This document shows, in pieces, positions 1 to 9,258 of a stretch of 42,129 nucleotides of DNA. How positions within the stretch are numbered: position 1 is the stretch's first letter; each line of letters starts with the position of its first letter. The position numbers were made by a program, and so were the translations under genes. The DNA comes from Bacillota bacterium (GTDB taxonomy: Bacteria; Bacillota; Clostridia; Christensenellales; SZUA-584): positions 1 through 42,129 of the forward strand of contig JAEZHF010000080.1 in NCBI GenBank assembly GCA_023416745.1. The letters are read 5' to 3'. The notes below the pieces were generated by a model. The model searched no databases and was not told the origin of the DNA. It worked only from the letters and a program-made list of their open reading frames with translations.

Positions 1-393
1 TGACAGACCCTGCCTGTCGGCTTGATAGGGATTCTCGTGCGACCAAGTTTTCCACAAACTATATACTTTTGTGGAGTTCGTTTGCGTCCACGGTGTGAAA
101 TAGTTAATTCTGCGGTGTTGCCTTAAATTTGGCCACTTCTAATGAAACTTATGGATTATACGACTTCTTTCACCTTTTGCTGACCGCTGAATATTCCGTT
201 CAATCTTTCCGACGCATTCATCCTGACATCAATATATCATGTGCATATTTCATTGTATATTGGAAGTACGAAGCATTGTCTCACCCACAAACTGCTTGAA
301 TAATGTTGTCGAACAGCCTGCATGACTGACGCTTGATATTTAATCGGACTCATCTGAGAGAGGCGCATTTGCGTCATGCTATGCGCCTGTCCT
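1..393. other. Intergenic region at window start
   Basis: No convincing gene is visible here. It holds a short inverted repeat (CCACAAA at 52-58 and TTTGTGG at 68-74) and the hairpin at 361-388 downstream of the large minus-strand gene. A GGACGCAAA string on the minus strand (about 89-97) recalls a c-di-GMP-I aptamer core, but the other aptamer elements are missing. Confidence 0.5.
361..388 (-). terminator. Hairpin after the giant surface-protein gene
   Basis: AGGCGCAT (361-368) and ATGCGCCT (381-388) form a perfect 8-bp stem 6 bases past the stop codon at 394. There is no clear U tract after it on the minus strand, so it may be a weak or factor-dependent terminator or simply an mRNA 3' end hairpin. 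Confidence 0.4.
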
Positions 394-3300
394 CTATACT
401 TTTCGTTTGTTTCTGATTATGAGGTACGTAGCCAGACCGCCAGCCACCGCCACTCCTGCTATTAAAAGGAGAATGATGTGCAGTGTATTCGCGCCCGTAT
501 CCGGGCTTATGGTGGCGGTCACCGTTGCGGCAGGCGACAGTGCCGTCATCTGTATGATGGCATAATAACTAAAATGGGTGGTTTTAAACACCAGCCAGCC
601 GTTCTCAAGCCTTGCGTTCATGTCGGTGACCGTTTCTGTATCCGTTTCAAACCAGAAGATGCGCAGGTCGCCGGACATACCGTCGGGCACGGGTATCTTC
701 ACCGTAATCGCACCGGTGAAATCTGTTATTGGCTGCCCGCTCTGGTCGAGCAGTGCCAGATCGTATACAGCGAGTATGCTGCCTGAGAATCCGTCGTCGG
801 CATTCACCAGATCGGTCAGTCCTCCCGAAAGATCGCCCGCATCCGCTGCAATCTGAGACAGCGATATGTTGACCGAAGTGACACCCGAGGGTACACTCGC
901 TTGCGACAGGTCAAACCGAATGCCTGTCGACGCATGCACCAGCACAGGCATAACATTCACCTGAACCTCACAGGTGCCAGGCGTGTAGTTATCTGTGTCT
1001 TCGGGTGTGAATACGGCCTGGTATTTGCCGCTTTCTGATATGATCTGAGCGGGATCGGCCCAACTGAAGTTACCCGGCACATTGCCTGCGCCACCCGACA
1101 GCGCGCTGGCTGACAGTTTACCGATCACCTCAATATCCGCAGCAACCGGCAGCGCAGTCACAACGGCTTCAGCTTTATCCACAACAATCTTGATCGTGTG
1201 CGTCGCTGCATTGTACTGGTCGTCTTCCGCTCTGGTGGCGGTAATCACCGCTGTCCCCGTATTGTGAATGGTGACATGTCCTGTTGCCTTTTTGACGGAT
1301 ATAACGCCCCGGCCGGACGTCACCGCATAGGTCACCGCGCCGGCGCTCTGTCCTCCCGTTGCGGACACGGTAAACGCTGCATCACCATACGTCTTCACAA
1401 CCCTCGAGCCGGCAAAGCCAAAACCGCTCTGCACCGCCTTTGCAACTGTGATTGTCAGCTCAGCCGTGGACGCCAGGTAACGGTCATCCTCTGTGCGGGT
1501 AGCCGTTACCACCACTGTGCCTGACTTATGAATCGACACAATACCGCTGTCCGCATTTACCGATGCCACATCGCTGCCCGTCGTCACCGCATAGGTCACA
1601 ACGCCGGTGCTCTGTCCGCCCAGGGCTGCGACTGCAAACGGTGCGTCTCCATACGTCTTGGCAAGGGCGTTGTCGGAAAAGCCAAAGCCGCTTTGCGATG
1701 CTTTCGCCACCGTGATGGTTACCGACGCTGTCGCTTCATTATAAGTCGCATCCGATTGACTCAGTGCTCTGATCACCGCTGTACCATGTTTGAGCAATGT
1801 GACTTCACCGGTTGTCTCGTCTATCGCGACAACATCGCTGCCGCTCAAAACCGTAAATATCTCATCACCGGCGCTCATTTTCCCCGCCGTCTGCAATGCA
1901 AACACACCGTCTCCGTATGTTTTATTGACAACGCCGTCAACGATGGCATAGGCTGTCCCATCCGTAAATGCAAAGTCTGTTTGATTGTATTTAAGAATGC
2001 TGAAATTCTCAATTAAGTCGTTTGATACGCACGTATAATTGTCGTCGGCTGCAGCATTGTAGGTCGCCGTGAGATTGTATTCACCTGCAGGTACGCTGCT
2101 CCATGTTGCGGTCGCGCTGTAAGTACCGTCGTCCTCGCCGATCGGAACATTTTCGGCAATAGGCGTATCGCCGTATTTGAAGGTGACTGTGCCCACGGGC
2201 AAATCTACCGCACTCATCACCGTGGTCGTCAGCGCCACATCACTGCCCACCATTGTCGCGTCCGGCAATGCCGACAACGTCAGCGTGATCTCTTTGGGAA
2301 CAATTCGAAACATTTTGTTCAGCGTTCCGTTGTAATTGTTCTGTCCCGAGATATCGGCTGCTGCCGTCCCCACGTTTGTGTTGCCACTATAACTGACAGA
2401 AAAATCTCTCGCGCTCACCAGCGCCGTACCGTCGTCCCTGACGGTCATTGCGGGCGTTTGAGCAACACCGGAATAGATTTTGTCGCCGATGTCCTCAACG
2501 GCAAAACCCGCAATACTTTTTGGATTGATGACAAAACTCTTGGCGGCCACCGCGTCGTGATAGTAATCATTGCCCGGCAGCGTTGCGTTGAGGCTGTAGC
2601 TGCCGGCGTTAACAGGCGTCGTCGCGCTGCCGGTTACTATGACACCTGTTCCGCGTTCGGTACCCGAATAAGTATAAGCAACCGTTCCTTCCGTAAACAT
2701 TCCCCCCGTCACCGCTATTTCCTCAGATGTAAAGGTAACCGTTTCTCCAAAAGTGAATTCCTTTGAAGCCGTGTCCACATACGTCAGAGGCGGTATCTGA
2801 TTGATCTTGATGACATTGGGGTTTGAGAAAGTCGCTGTATTTCGAATCAGCCCGTTATAACCGGTGTACGATGTGCCGCCTGCTGTTATAGCGGTTGTCG
2901 TGCTGCCCTCGTACGCGGGAAGGTAGAGATACAGCCATCCGTTGGCATCGGTGCGCATATCCTCTATTCCATATGATATCGTTTCCTCTTGCGAGAGGGA
3001 AAGCAGACTGACGCCCACATTGTCAGCGCCGTTCAGCCGCGCCACGGTGTAATATACATTGACCGGCGTTTCTCCGCCCGTGGTGGGTGTGCAGCCGATG
3101 CTGGCATTAACGGTTCCTCCGGTCACGACGCAGGATGACGTTCCAGACGCCGCTCCGCCCGAGCCTGATGGTCTGGTCTGATATAAACCTGCAGCAGCGT
3201 CGCCTCCCTTGCCCCCGTTTCCGGCCTTTGCGCCGCCAATACCACTATGGGTACCGCTTCCGGACGGTACAATCGTTCCGCCTGTGATGATTACCTCACC

Positions 3301-5772
3301 GCCGTTGCCACCAACGCCGCCGTTGCCGCCAACGCCGCCAGATGATTTCTGCCCACCGGCTCCGCCGCTCCCGCCGCTGCCGCCGTTTATTTTTACATAA
3401 CTGACTCCGGGAACCGTCACGATGCCGCCGCTGATGGTAATTGTACCGCCCGCGCCGCCATTGCCACCCCTGCCTCCGTTGCCTCCTGACGTACCGTTGC
3501 CACCATTGCCGCCATTGCCGCCCGCGCCGCCGCCAACACCCGTACCGCTGGTACTGGTTGCTGTCAACAGGCCGCCGCTGATGGTAATTGTACCGCCCAC
3601 ACCACCTGCGCCACCTGTCCCTCCTGCGCCGCCTGTCGTTTGGTTTGCCCCATTACCGCCGTTGCCGCCTGTGCCACCGCCTACACCCGCTCCAGTTAGG
3701 CTTTGCGCTGTTACGGTACCGTCGGTAATCAAAATTGTGCCGCCCGCACCGCCTGCGCTGCCCGTGCCACCCGCACCGCCACCGATGCCCGCACCGGTTT
3801 GGCTTCCCGCCGTCACGCCACCACCGATGATTGTGATTGTCCCACCGCTGCCGCCAGAGCTGCCGCCGCCGATGCCCGCACCAGTTTGGCTTCCCGCCGT
3901 TACGTCACCGCTGTTGATGGTGATTGTGCCGCCGCTGCCGCCATATCCCCCGCCGATACCCGCTCCGTTTTGGCTTCCTGCCGTCACGTCACCACCGTTA
4001 ATGTTGATTGTATTGCCGCTGCCGCCGCTGCCGCCTCCGATACCCGCTCCGTACCCGCTGCTGACCGCATCAACCGTTGCATCGGTTATGTTGATTTCCC
4101 CGCCGTTCCCGCCATATCCGCCGCCGATGCCCGCACCGTTTTGGCTTTCTGCCGTCACGTCACCACCGTTAATGTTGATTGTATTACCGCTGCCGCCGTT
4201 GCCGCCACCGATGGCCGCACCGGTTGCACTTTCCGCCGTTAGGATAACGTTATTGATATTGATTGCGCCCCCGCTGCCGCCATTGCCGCCACCCATGCCC
4301 GCTCCGGCTTGGCTTGCCGTCGTTACGGTACCGCTGGTAATTATAATGGTACCGCCGCTGCCGCCGCCCGCGCCGCCGCCGATGCCTGCGCCGATTTGGC
4401 TTGTTGTTGTTACTTCGCTGCCGTTTATGGTGGTGATACCGCCGCTGCCCCCGCTGCCCCCGCCGCCGATGCCCGCGCCGCTGAGGCTTACAGACGTCAC
4501 GTTACTGCTGCTAATGGTAACGCTGCCGCCGTTGCCCCCGCCCGCACCGCCGCCGCCGATGCCTGCTCCATACAGGCTGCTCTGCGCATCCACCGTTGCG
4601 TTGGTTATGGTAATTTCCCCGCCTGCGCCGCCTGCGCCGCCGCCCACGCCTGAGCTGTAATCTCCGCCGCGCGCATTTACTGTTGTATGACTGATGGCGA
4701 TTGTGCCGCCTGCGCCGCCGCTGCCGCGTCCACCGGCATTGTAATAACTGCTGCTGCCGCCGCCGCCGTAACCGCCGCCGCCAATCCCGGCTCCGCTGTA
4801 TGCACCAACGGCTGTCAAATCCCCTCCGGTTATTGTAATGCTGCCGCCAATCCCGGCTGCGCCGCCCTTCCCGCCATTGCCGTAAGTGGCATTGCCGCCG
4901 TTTGCACCGCCACCGCCACCGATTCCTGCTCCTCTTTCACCGCCGGAGGATACCACAACACCACCGGATACCGTAATGTTGCCGCCTGTGCCGCCGCTGC
5001 CGCCTGCGCCGCCGCCGCCATAAGTGCTGCTGCCACCAACGCCGCCGCCGCCCCCGCCACTCCCTGCCCCCCAAGGCCCGCCTGTGGAGGGCACGTTCCC
5101 GCCGGTAATCATTATGCTGCCCCCGCTGCCGCCTGCGCCGCCGGTACCCCCGGTTCCAGAAGAAACATTGCTGCCATTGGTATTACCGCCGCCGCCAATG
5201 CCTGCTGCTCTGCTGCCGCCGCCGGCTGTCACAACCCCGCCGGTTATCGTGATGCTGCCACTGTTTTGGGCCCGGCCGCCGCCGATACCCGAGCCATACG
5301 TGCCCCCTTGTACGGCCAGAGAGCCGGAGCCGTTTATGACCACAGCCGCGCCACCTGGCACCTGCAGCCCCGCACAGTTGGTGCCGCTGATTAATTCGTT
5401 ACTGTCTGATAGCGAAAGGTTGACCACTGCACCTGCTTGGATGGAAAAGGCGCAGGCATTGGCTGCTGCGCTCACATCAATAATCACCCCGCTGAGCGTG
5501 ATATTATGCGTACCATCAGCCACTGTAACCGTATTTGTGGTTGTATAGCTTGTGATTATGTAGCCGTCAGAATCTGCTGTCTCTACAAGGTCTCCGGTTT
5601 CGCTGTAGCCCACTACCGTATTGTTCCCAATCGTGATATTGCCATAACTGATATCCAACGTCGTTTTTATTCCATCTGCAGCCAAAGCGGATGCAACCGG
5701 CAACAGTATATCCGTCAATAGAATGGCCAATACTATACATAAGCTCATTTTGAATATTTGTTGTTTCATCAT
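394..5772 (-). CDS. Giant glycine-rich surface protein with Ig-like repeats and SPDTG-type anchor
   Basis: A 1792-residue secreted wall protein. Residues 1-32 form a signal peptide ending in SALAA. Residues about 40-160 resemble the beta-helix-like carbohydrate-binding modules seen in Firmicutes surface proteins. Residues about 160-890 hold some 20 imperfect repeats of 25-40 residues built on ITIxGGxVTA...GAGIGGGxGGxGG, probably a glycine-rich solenoid. Then come Ig/MBG-like domains, including three repeats of about 80 residues that each contain KTYGD and end in ITVxKA (about 1255-1545). The C-terminus has SPDTG, a hydrophobic segment and the tail RNKRKV. That is the layout of a sortase substrate, and SPDTG fits the (S/P)PxTG pattern used by Clostridioides difficile sortase B. 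AGGAG precedes two adjacent ATGs; the upstream one is used here. It has its own promoter at 5868-5896. The ligand is unknown; adhesion or matrix binding is inference. No sortase gene lies in the window. Confidence 0.85.
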   Translation of the reverse strand: MMKQQIFKMSLCIVLAILLTDILLPVASALAADGIKTTLDISYGNITIGNNTVVGYSETGDLVETADSDGYIITSYTTTNTVTVADGTHNITLSGVIIDVSAAANACAFSIQAGAVVNLSLSDSNELISGTNCAGLQVPGGAAVVINGSGSLAVQGGTYGSGIGGGRAQNSGSITITGGVVTAGGGSRAAGIGGGGNTNGSNVSSGTGGTGGAGGSGGSIMITGGNVPSTGGPWGAGSGGGGGGVGGSSTYGGGGAGGSGGTGGNITVSGGVVVSSGGERGAGIGGGGGANGGNATYGNGGKGGAAGIGGSITITGGDLTAVGAYSGAGIGGGGYGGGGSSSYYNAGGRGSGGAGGTIAISHTTVNARGGDYSSGVGGGAGGAGGEITITNATVDAQSSLYGAGIGGGGAGGGNGGSVTISSSNVTSVSLSGAGIGGGGSGGSGGITTINGSEVTTTSQIGAGIGGGAGGGSGGTIIITSGTVTTASQAGAGMGGGNGGSGGAININNVILTAESATGAAIGGGNGGSGNTININGGDVTAESQNGAGIGGGYGGNGGEINITDATVDAVSSGYGAGIGGGSGGSGNTININGGDVTAGSQNGAGIGGGYGGSGGTITINSGDVTAGSQTGAGIGGGSSGGSGGTITIIGGGVTAGSQTGAGIGGGAGGTGSAGGAGGTILITDGTVTAQSLTGAGVGGGTGGNGGNGANQTTGGAGGTGGAGGVGGTITISGGLLTATSTSGTGVGGGAGGNGGNGGNGTSGGNGGRGGNGGAGGTITISGGIVTVPGVSYVKINGGSGGSGGAGGQKSSGGVGGNGGVGGNGGEVIITGGTIVPSGSGTHSGIGGAKAGNGGKGGDAAAGLYQTRPSGSGGAASGTSSCVVTGGTVNASIGCTPTTGGETPVNVYYTVARLNGADNVGVSLLSLSQEETISYGIEDMRTDANGWLYLYLPAYEGSTTTAITAGGTSYTGYNGLIRNTATFSNPNVIKINQIPPLTYVDTASKEFTFGETVTFTSEEIAVTGGMFTEGTVAYTYSGTERGTGVIVTGSATTPVNAGSYSLNATLPGNDYYHDAVAAKSFVINPKSIAGFAVEDIGDKIYSGVAQTPAMTVRDDGTALVSARDFSVSYSGNTNVGTAAADISGQNNYNGTLNKMFRIVPKEITLTLSALPDATMVGSDVALTTTVMSAVDLPVGTVTFKYGDTPIAENVPIGEDDGTYSATATWSSVPAGEYNLTATYNAAADDNYTCVSNDLIENFSILKYNQTDFAFTDGTAYAIVDGVVNKTYGDGVFALQTAGKMSAGDEIFTVLSGSDVVAIDETTGEVTLLKHGTAVIRALSQSDATYNEATASVTITVAKASQSGFGFSDNALAKTYGDAPFAVAALGGQSTGVVTYAVTTGSDVASVNADSGIVSIHKSGTVVVTATRTEDDRYLASTAELTITVAKAVQSGFGFAGSRVVKTYGDAAFTVSATGGQSAGAVTYAVTSGRGVISVKKATGHVTIHNTGTAVITATRAEDDQYNAATHTIKIVVDKAEAVVTALPVAADIEVIGKLSASALSGGAGNVPGNFSWADPAQIISESGKYQAVFTPEDTDNYTPGTCEVQVNVMPVLVHASTGIRFDLSQASVPSGVTSVNISLSQIAADAGDLSGGLTDLVNADDGFSGSILAVYDLALLDQSGQPITDFTGAITVKIPVPDGMSGDLRIFWFETDTETVTDMNARLENGWLVFKTTHFSYYAIIQMTALSPAATVTATISPDTGANTLHIILLLIAGVAVAGGLATYLIIRNKRKV
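3110..5300 (-). repeat. Coding tandem repeats of the GAGIGGGxGG type
   Basis: This stretch encodes about 20 degenerate copies of the glycine-rich unit. The coding (minus) strand is dominated by GGN triplets and is therefore very G-rich, while the plus strand reads as a false proline-rich frame. Unit length and interruptions vary, so this is an old repeat array rather than a recent exact duplication. Such a G-run array could form G-quadruplexes and could misassemble. Confidence 0.8.
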
Positions 5773-5867
5773 TCTATCTCCTGTTCCTGAGTCTTGACAA
5801 TTTTTCTAATTCGGATATACAAGTGAAGATTTACGCAATCCTTCTATGATAAACTTTAAATGCCAAG

Positions 5868-5896
5868 ATTATATTCGTTTGTCATCCCTGTTCCAA
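5868..5896 (-). promoter_or_regulatory. SigA-type promoter of the giant surface-protein gene
   Basis: On the minus strand TTGGAA (plus 5891-5896), a 17-base spacer and TATAAT (plus 5868-5873) give a good housekeeping promoter, leaving a leader of about 90 nt before the ATG. No riboswitch core is visible in this leader. Confidence 0.7.
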
Positions 5897-5910
5897 AACG
5901 TAACTAAGCA

Positions 5911-5930
5911 TTATCTGTTTTTTCAGATAA
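5911..5930. promoter_or_regulatory. Inverted repeat just upstream of the -35 box
   Basis: TTATCTG (5911-5917) and CAGATAA (5924-5930) form a perfect 7-bp palindrome around six T residues, 14 bp upstream of the -35 element. The position suits an activator site, but no regulator can be named. The rest of 5931-6197 shows no gene. Confidence 0.35.
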
Positions 5931-6197
5931 CAGCTGTATTGCTTGTTTTAAATGACTTCGGTCAATTAATACTACCACAAAATATTTTAAAATAATATAG
6001 GAAGATGGTTTGCAACGAGGAGACGATCGTATTACGACGAAGGGATCCATTAATCAATAATATACACATTGAATAAGCCATCTGTCGAAAAATAAAAAAC
6101 AATCCAATTCAAAGGCAAAACTATTGCTGTAAAAGGATTCAACCAGAAAGCAGCGCCGCCATTGCGCTGCTTATCCACATCTGTCAACCCAACCGGT

Positions 6198-6515
6198 CTA
6201 TTCCTTAATATAGGAGCAGCAGTAATCGGACACTTCCTCCGCCGATACCTTAAAGCTGCTGTTTGCGGGCACCTCGAAGCTCTGCCCTGTCTCAAACGCT
6301 TCCCAGCCTTCGCTTCCCGGCAGCAGCGCATTCAGCCTCCCGCCCAGCACTTCCATGATCTCCTTGTCCGCCGTGCCGAATTCATACTCGCCTGGCATGA
6401 TGATGCCGAGCGTCTTTTGTGTGCCGTCTGGTAGCAGTACAGTGCGGTTGGTCACCTTGCCGCCAAAGTATACATTGGCTTTTTTGATCACAGTCACGTT
6501 TTCCAACCTGTCCAA
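6198..6515 (-). CDS. ppnP: Pyrimidine/purine nucleoside phosphorylase (PpnP, DUF1255)
   Basis: A 105-residue cupin-like protein related to E. coli PpnP (YaiE), which phosphorolyses many nucleosides to base and ribose-1-phosphate. Family hallmarks are VYFGGKVTNRTV, the GIIMPGEYEFGTA block, MEVLGGRLNALLPG and FEVPANSSFKV, with the closing YCCSYI. The frame stays open upstream, but GGGGAGG followed 8 bases later by TTG (6515-6513) marks the likely start; an ATG at 6575 would lie inside the promoter. The gene is monocistronic, with its own promoter at 6558-6586, behind the ABC exporter permease on the same strand. Confidence 0.88.
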   Translation of the reverse strand: MDRLENVTVIKKANVYFGGKVTNRTVLLPDGTQKTLGIIMPGEYEFGTADKEIMEVLGGRLNALLPGSEGWEAFETGQSFEVPANSSFKVSAEEVSDYCCSYIKE

Positions 6516-6557
6516 TTTGATAACCTCCCCCGCGCACCCTTGCAGCGCGCTTTTATT

Positions 6558-6586
6558 ACTATACCGCCATCGCATAAATGCGTCAA
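6558..6586 (-). promoter_or_regulatory. Promoter of ppnP
   Basis: Minus-strand TTGACG (plus 6581-6586), a 17-base spacer and TATAGT (plus 6558-6563) lie about 45 bases ahead of the TTG start. This supports placing the start downstream at 6515. Confidence 0.7.
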
Positions 6587-6637
6587 TTCAAACAGGAGCG
6601 CGCCCGCAGGAGGCAGAGTCCAAACCCGTGTCCTGCT

Positions 6638-8227
6638 CTATTTTACTGCCTTTATCACCGGCATATCGCAGCTGTGCAGAACTCCTCTGGACAGTGCAAA
6701 ACAACCAAGAGCCGCGATTAATTCCCACACCGCCAATATACCAAGTCCTACTAGAAGCCCCGCCTCTCCAACTGCAATGCCAACGGCAATTGCCGCAGCC
6801 AGACCGGGTGCCATGAAGATGATAACGGCAATAATATAAATAAAAACCATCAAACCCGTGCTGACATTTGCACCCGTCCATCGCATCGAAAGATAGTTGA
6901 TTCCCAGCAACAGCAACGAGAATAGCGTGAATACCGCGATCGACACGGCGATAAGCAGGACGCTCTCCCCCAAGATTACACCAGCGATGCTGAAGATGAA
7001 CAGGCCTTCCACCAGAACCTTAAACACAACCTCCAGATTACTCCACACGATTTTTCTGAAAGAGCTCTCTGGTATTAAATAAATATAATGGGAATACAGG
7101 TCTTTTAAACCGCGTCCCGTGCCGATCAGAAATATCTGGACCCACATCAGTATCTGCAGCAAAGTCAGCAGACCTCCGCCATCACCGCGAAGGAAAACTG
7201 ACAAAAGTGCCGAACCCGTCACTATCAGTATGGACTGCAGACCCCAAAGCCCCAGCCGGTTAACACGGAAGGATTCTCGCAGATGCTTATAGAAGAGAGC
7301 GCTGGCACCCGATCCTCCTATGCCGGTGCGCACAATCTTCACCTTTCTGGCCATGGATGCTTCCGAATTGATCTGCCCCTCGGTTATTACGCGCTTTTTC
7401 TCGAAAGCTGTTTCCGTGGCGATCAGTACATCCTCATAATAATCGGGGTTGCTCAGTGCAATATAAAGAATCAACAGGGCCCCGGTGAGCAGAATGAGCC
7501 CGAAAAACAGAAGTCCGCTTCCCAGGTTTCCTGCAATCAATGATACAGTTCCTTCCGAAGCCCAGCCCGCTACTGGAGTCCATGCGGCAAAGGGCGAGCG
7601 CAGCGTATTCTCAAGCGTTGCTATCCAGTCCCGGGTTTGGACAAACTGTAACCCCATGTAGGAGGCCAACGGGAGAAAGACTGCAGCGGAGATGAGCCGG
7701 ACCGCCCTCTTTCGGACGGGTCTGCCGTTTGTAAGACTGTAAATCAGCAATGAGATAATTTGGAGCAGGCTGACTGCCAGAATAAAGCCCAGTAATATGA
7801 GCAGAATGGCATCAAAACCAACGCCAAAGCCCGTGCCGAGTGAACTGCCCTGAAACAGGATAAAGAACCCAACGAGAAACGCCATCTTTGCCATGCGCAC
7901 AATCCCGTACATCAGTATTGCACGAGGGTTAACCGGAGAAACGAACAGCAGGTTCACATCGCTCATATCAAAGATCACATCGCCGTTGGACAGTCCTTTT
8001 TGTATGGAAAGTATCATAAACAACAGAATGGCAAGAAAAAAGATACCCTTTAGCCAAATGAGGTCGAGATACTCTTGGGAATCCTGCCTTGTGGACGCTG
8101 AAATAAAGGAAATTCCCACGATTCCGCCAAGCGTCAGTATCCATAGCACCAGCTTCCCCGGTTTTCTGCAGACCTCAAGGACGGTGTTTTTCATGCTTTT
8201 TACTATTATATATACAAGACTGTTCAT
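6638..8227 (-). CDS. Putative ABC exporter permease
   Basis: A 529-residue polytopic membrane protein with roughly 12 hydrophobic segments arranged in two halves around a charged central loop (about residues 255-300, EKKRVITEGQINSEASMARKVK). It resembles the Firmicutes putative ABC exporter family (PF16962) and would form the membrane channel for the ATPase encoded 14 bases upstream. The start ATG follows GGGAGGCGCCCA, and the short gap implies co-transcription with the ATPase. Substrate unknown; such pairs are often linked to drug or peptide export, which cannot be read from this sequence. Confidence 0.8.
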   Translation of the reverse strand: MNSLVYIIVKSMKNTVLEVCRKPGKLVLWILTLGGIVGISFISASTRQDSQEYLDLIWLKGIFFLAILLFMILSIQKGLSNGDVIFDMSDVNLLFVSPVNPRAILMYGIVRMAKMAFLVGFFILFQGSSLGTGFGVGFDAILLILLGFILAVSLLQIISLLIYSLTNGRPVRKRAVRLISAAVFLPLASYMGLQFVQTRDWIATLENTLRSPFAAWTPVAGWASEGTVSLIAGNLGSGLLFFGLILLTGALLILYIALSNPDYYEDVLIATETAFEKKRVITEGQINSEASMARKVKIVRTGIGGSGASALFYKHLRESFRVNRLGLWGLQSILIVTGSALLSVFLRGDGGGLLTLLQILMWVQIFLIGTGRGLKDLYSHYIYLIPESSFRKIVWSNLEVVFKVLVEGLFIFSIAGVILGESVLLIAVSIAVFTLFSLLLLGINYLSMRWTGANVSTGLMVFIYIIAVIIFMAPGLAAAIAVGIAVGEAGLLVGLGILAVWELIAALGCFALSRGVLHSCDMPVIKAVK

Positions 8228-8241
8228 TGGGCGCCTCCCGA

Positions 8242-8937
8242 CTATGGATTCTCTGTGATTGAGAAATAGATGTCCTCGAGACTCTGGTCTCCCTTGATAT
8301 CTGCGCGACGGTAAGCGCGCTCAATCCGGCCTTTCACCATGATATAGGTGATATCCCAGTTCTCTTCCATACTTTCAATCATGTGCGTGCTAACCAGCAG
8401 GGCGCATCCGCTTTTCCTGAGATCCGCAAGCACTCCTTTGAGCTCCCTGATACCATGGGGATCAAGACCGACGAGGGGCTCATCCACAATCATGGCGCTG
8501 GGCTGCGGCAGCAGCGCACAACACACACTAACCTTTTGCTGCATCCCCTTGGACAGCTCTTTGCCCAGTTTCAACTTCTTGTCATCCATCTCAAATCGCT
8601 GCAGCAGTGTTTCCGCCCTGTCCTTCCATTCTGTCAACCTGTAGGCTTTCGCAATAAATTCCAGATGCTCCGAGACCGTGAGCATCGGGTATAGCACAGG
8701 GAACTCGGGCACATACCCCAGCAGCTTTTTTGCCTGCGGCGTATGGTTCTCGTGGCCGCCTATGGTGACCATACCGTCAAAACGCAACAAGCCACAAATG
8801 GATTTTAATATCGTTGATTTCCCGGCGCCATTGGGTCCGAGCAGCACCGCCAGCTCTCCCGGCCTCACATCTATACACACCTTGTCGTTCGCCAGCAGCT
8901 TACCATATCGTTTTGTCACGTTTTCTGCGTGTATCAT
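8242..8937 (-). CDS. ABC transporter ATP-binding protein
   Basis: A 231-residue ATPase that should energise the neighbouring exporter permease. It has Walker A GPNGAGKST (residues 34-42), signature LSKGMQQKV, Walker B MIVDEPLVGLDP and the switch histidine in STHMIES, so it looks catalytically complete. AGGAGG lies 9 bases before the ATG at 8937, which begins MIHAENVTKRYG. An upstream in-frame ATG at 8964 would put that ribosome site inside the gene, so it is rejected. It is the first gene of a two-gene operon. Confidence 0.88.
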   Translation of the reverse strand: MIHAENVTKRYGKLLANDKVCIDVRPGELAVLLGPNGAGKSTILKSICGLLRFDGMVTIGGHENHTPQAKKLLGYVPEFPVLYPMLTVSEHLEFIAKAYRLTEWKDRAETLLQRFEMDDKKLKLGKELSKGMQQKVSVCCALLPQPSAMIVDEPLVGLDPHGIRELKGVLADLRKSGCALLVSTHMIESMEENWDITYIMVKGRIERAYRRADIKGDQSLEDIYFSITENP

Positions 8938-9258
8938 CAAAAGCTTCCTCCTAAGCATTTCCATATATCGTCAGATCCGTTCGTGCTCAACGTGCCTCCC
9001 CGTGAACTTCGCATGCACCCATCATGACGTTTTGTATTTTATGTTAATATAAACTTCATCCTTTTTCCAGACATTTTTCCCCGCTACGGCCAATTATTCA
9101 CGCGATCAACCTTTTATAATCCGAATTATGCGACTTATCAAAGACGATTAAGGCAACTTAATACTTATGATGTCCGGTACAGGAAAGCGTCCGCCTTTCA
9201 ACCAAAAGGGGAAGCCGCCCCGCTTCAGGCGCTCCCCCTTAGACAATCATACAATTTA
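8938..9258. other. Intergenic region between two ABC modules
   Basis: The region holds the terminator of the downstream YtrA-type operon (9204-9240) and must hold the promoter of the exporter operon. An AT-rich block around 9035-9060 contains TATATT on the minus strand, but no well-spaced -35 element was found. No gene is visible. Confidence 0.5.
9204..9240 (-). terminator. Terminator of the GntR/ABC operon
   Basis: On the minus strand AAGGGG pairs with CCCCUU around an inner partly paired GC-rich region, and UUUU follows. It sits about 20 bases past the GntR stop codon. Confidence 0.7.

Noticed and set aside
60..125. Possible c-di-GMP-I aptamer on the minus strand at the window start
   Set aside because: GGACGCAAA and a GGCAA string are in the right order, but GGCAAACC, GCC, GUCUAA and the closing GGCUGCC are missing and the loop is too long. 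Chance is a fair explanation for one 9-mer.
3422..4660. Long plus-strand open frame rich in PPLPP motifs, and similar Ala/Thr-rich frames opposite the giant gene
   Set aside because: It is the mirror of the GGN-rich coding strand of the glycine-rich repeats. It has no ribosome site and its composition follows directly from the minus-strand gene.
8242..8964. Longer ATPase starting at 8964
   Set aside because: The AGGAGG ribosome site lies inside this extension and points to the ATG at 8937, where similarity to ABC ATPases begins.
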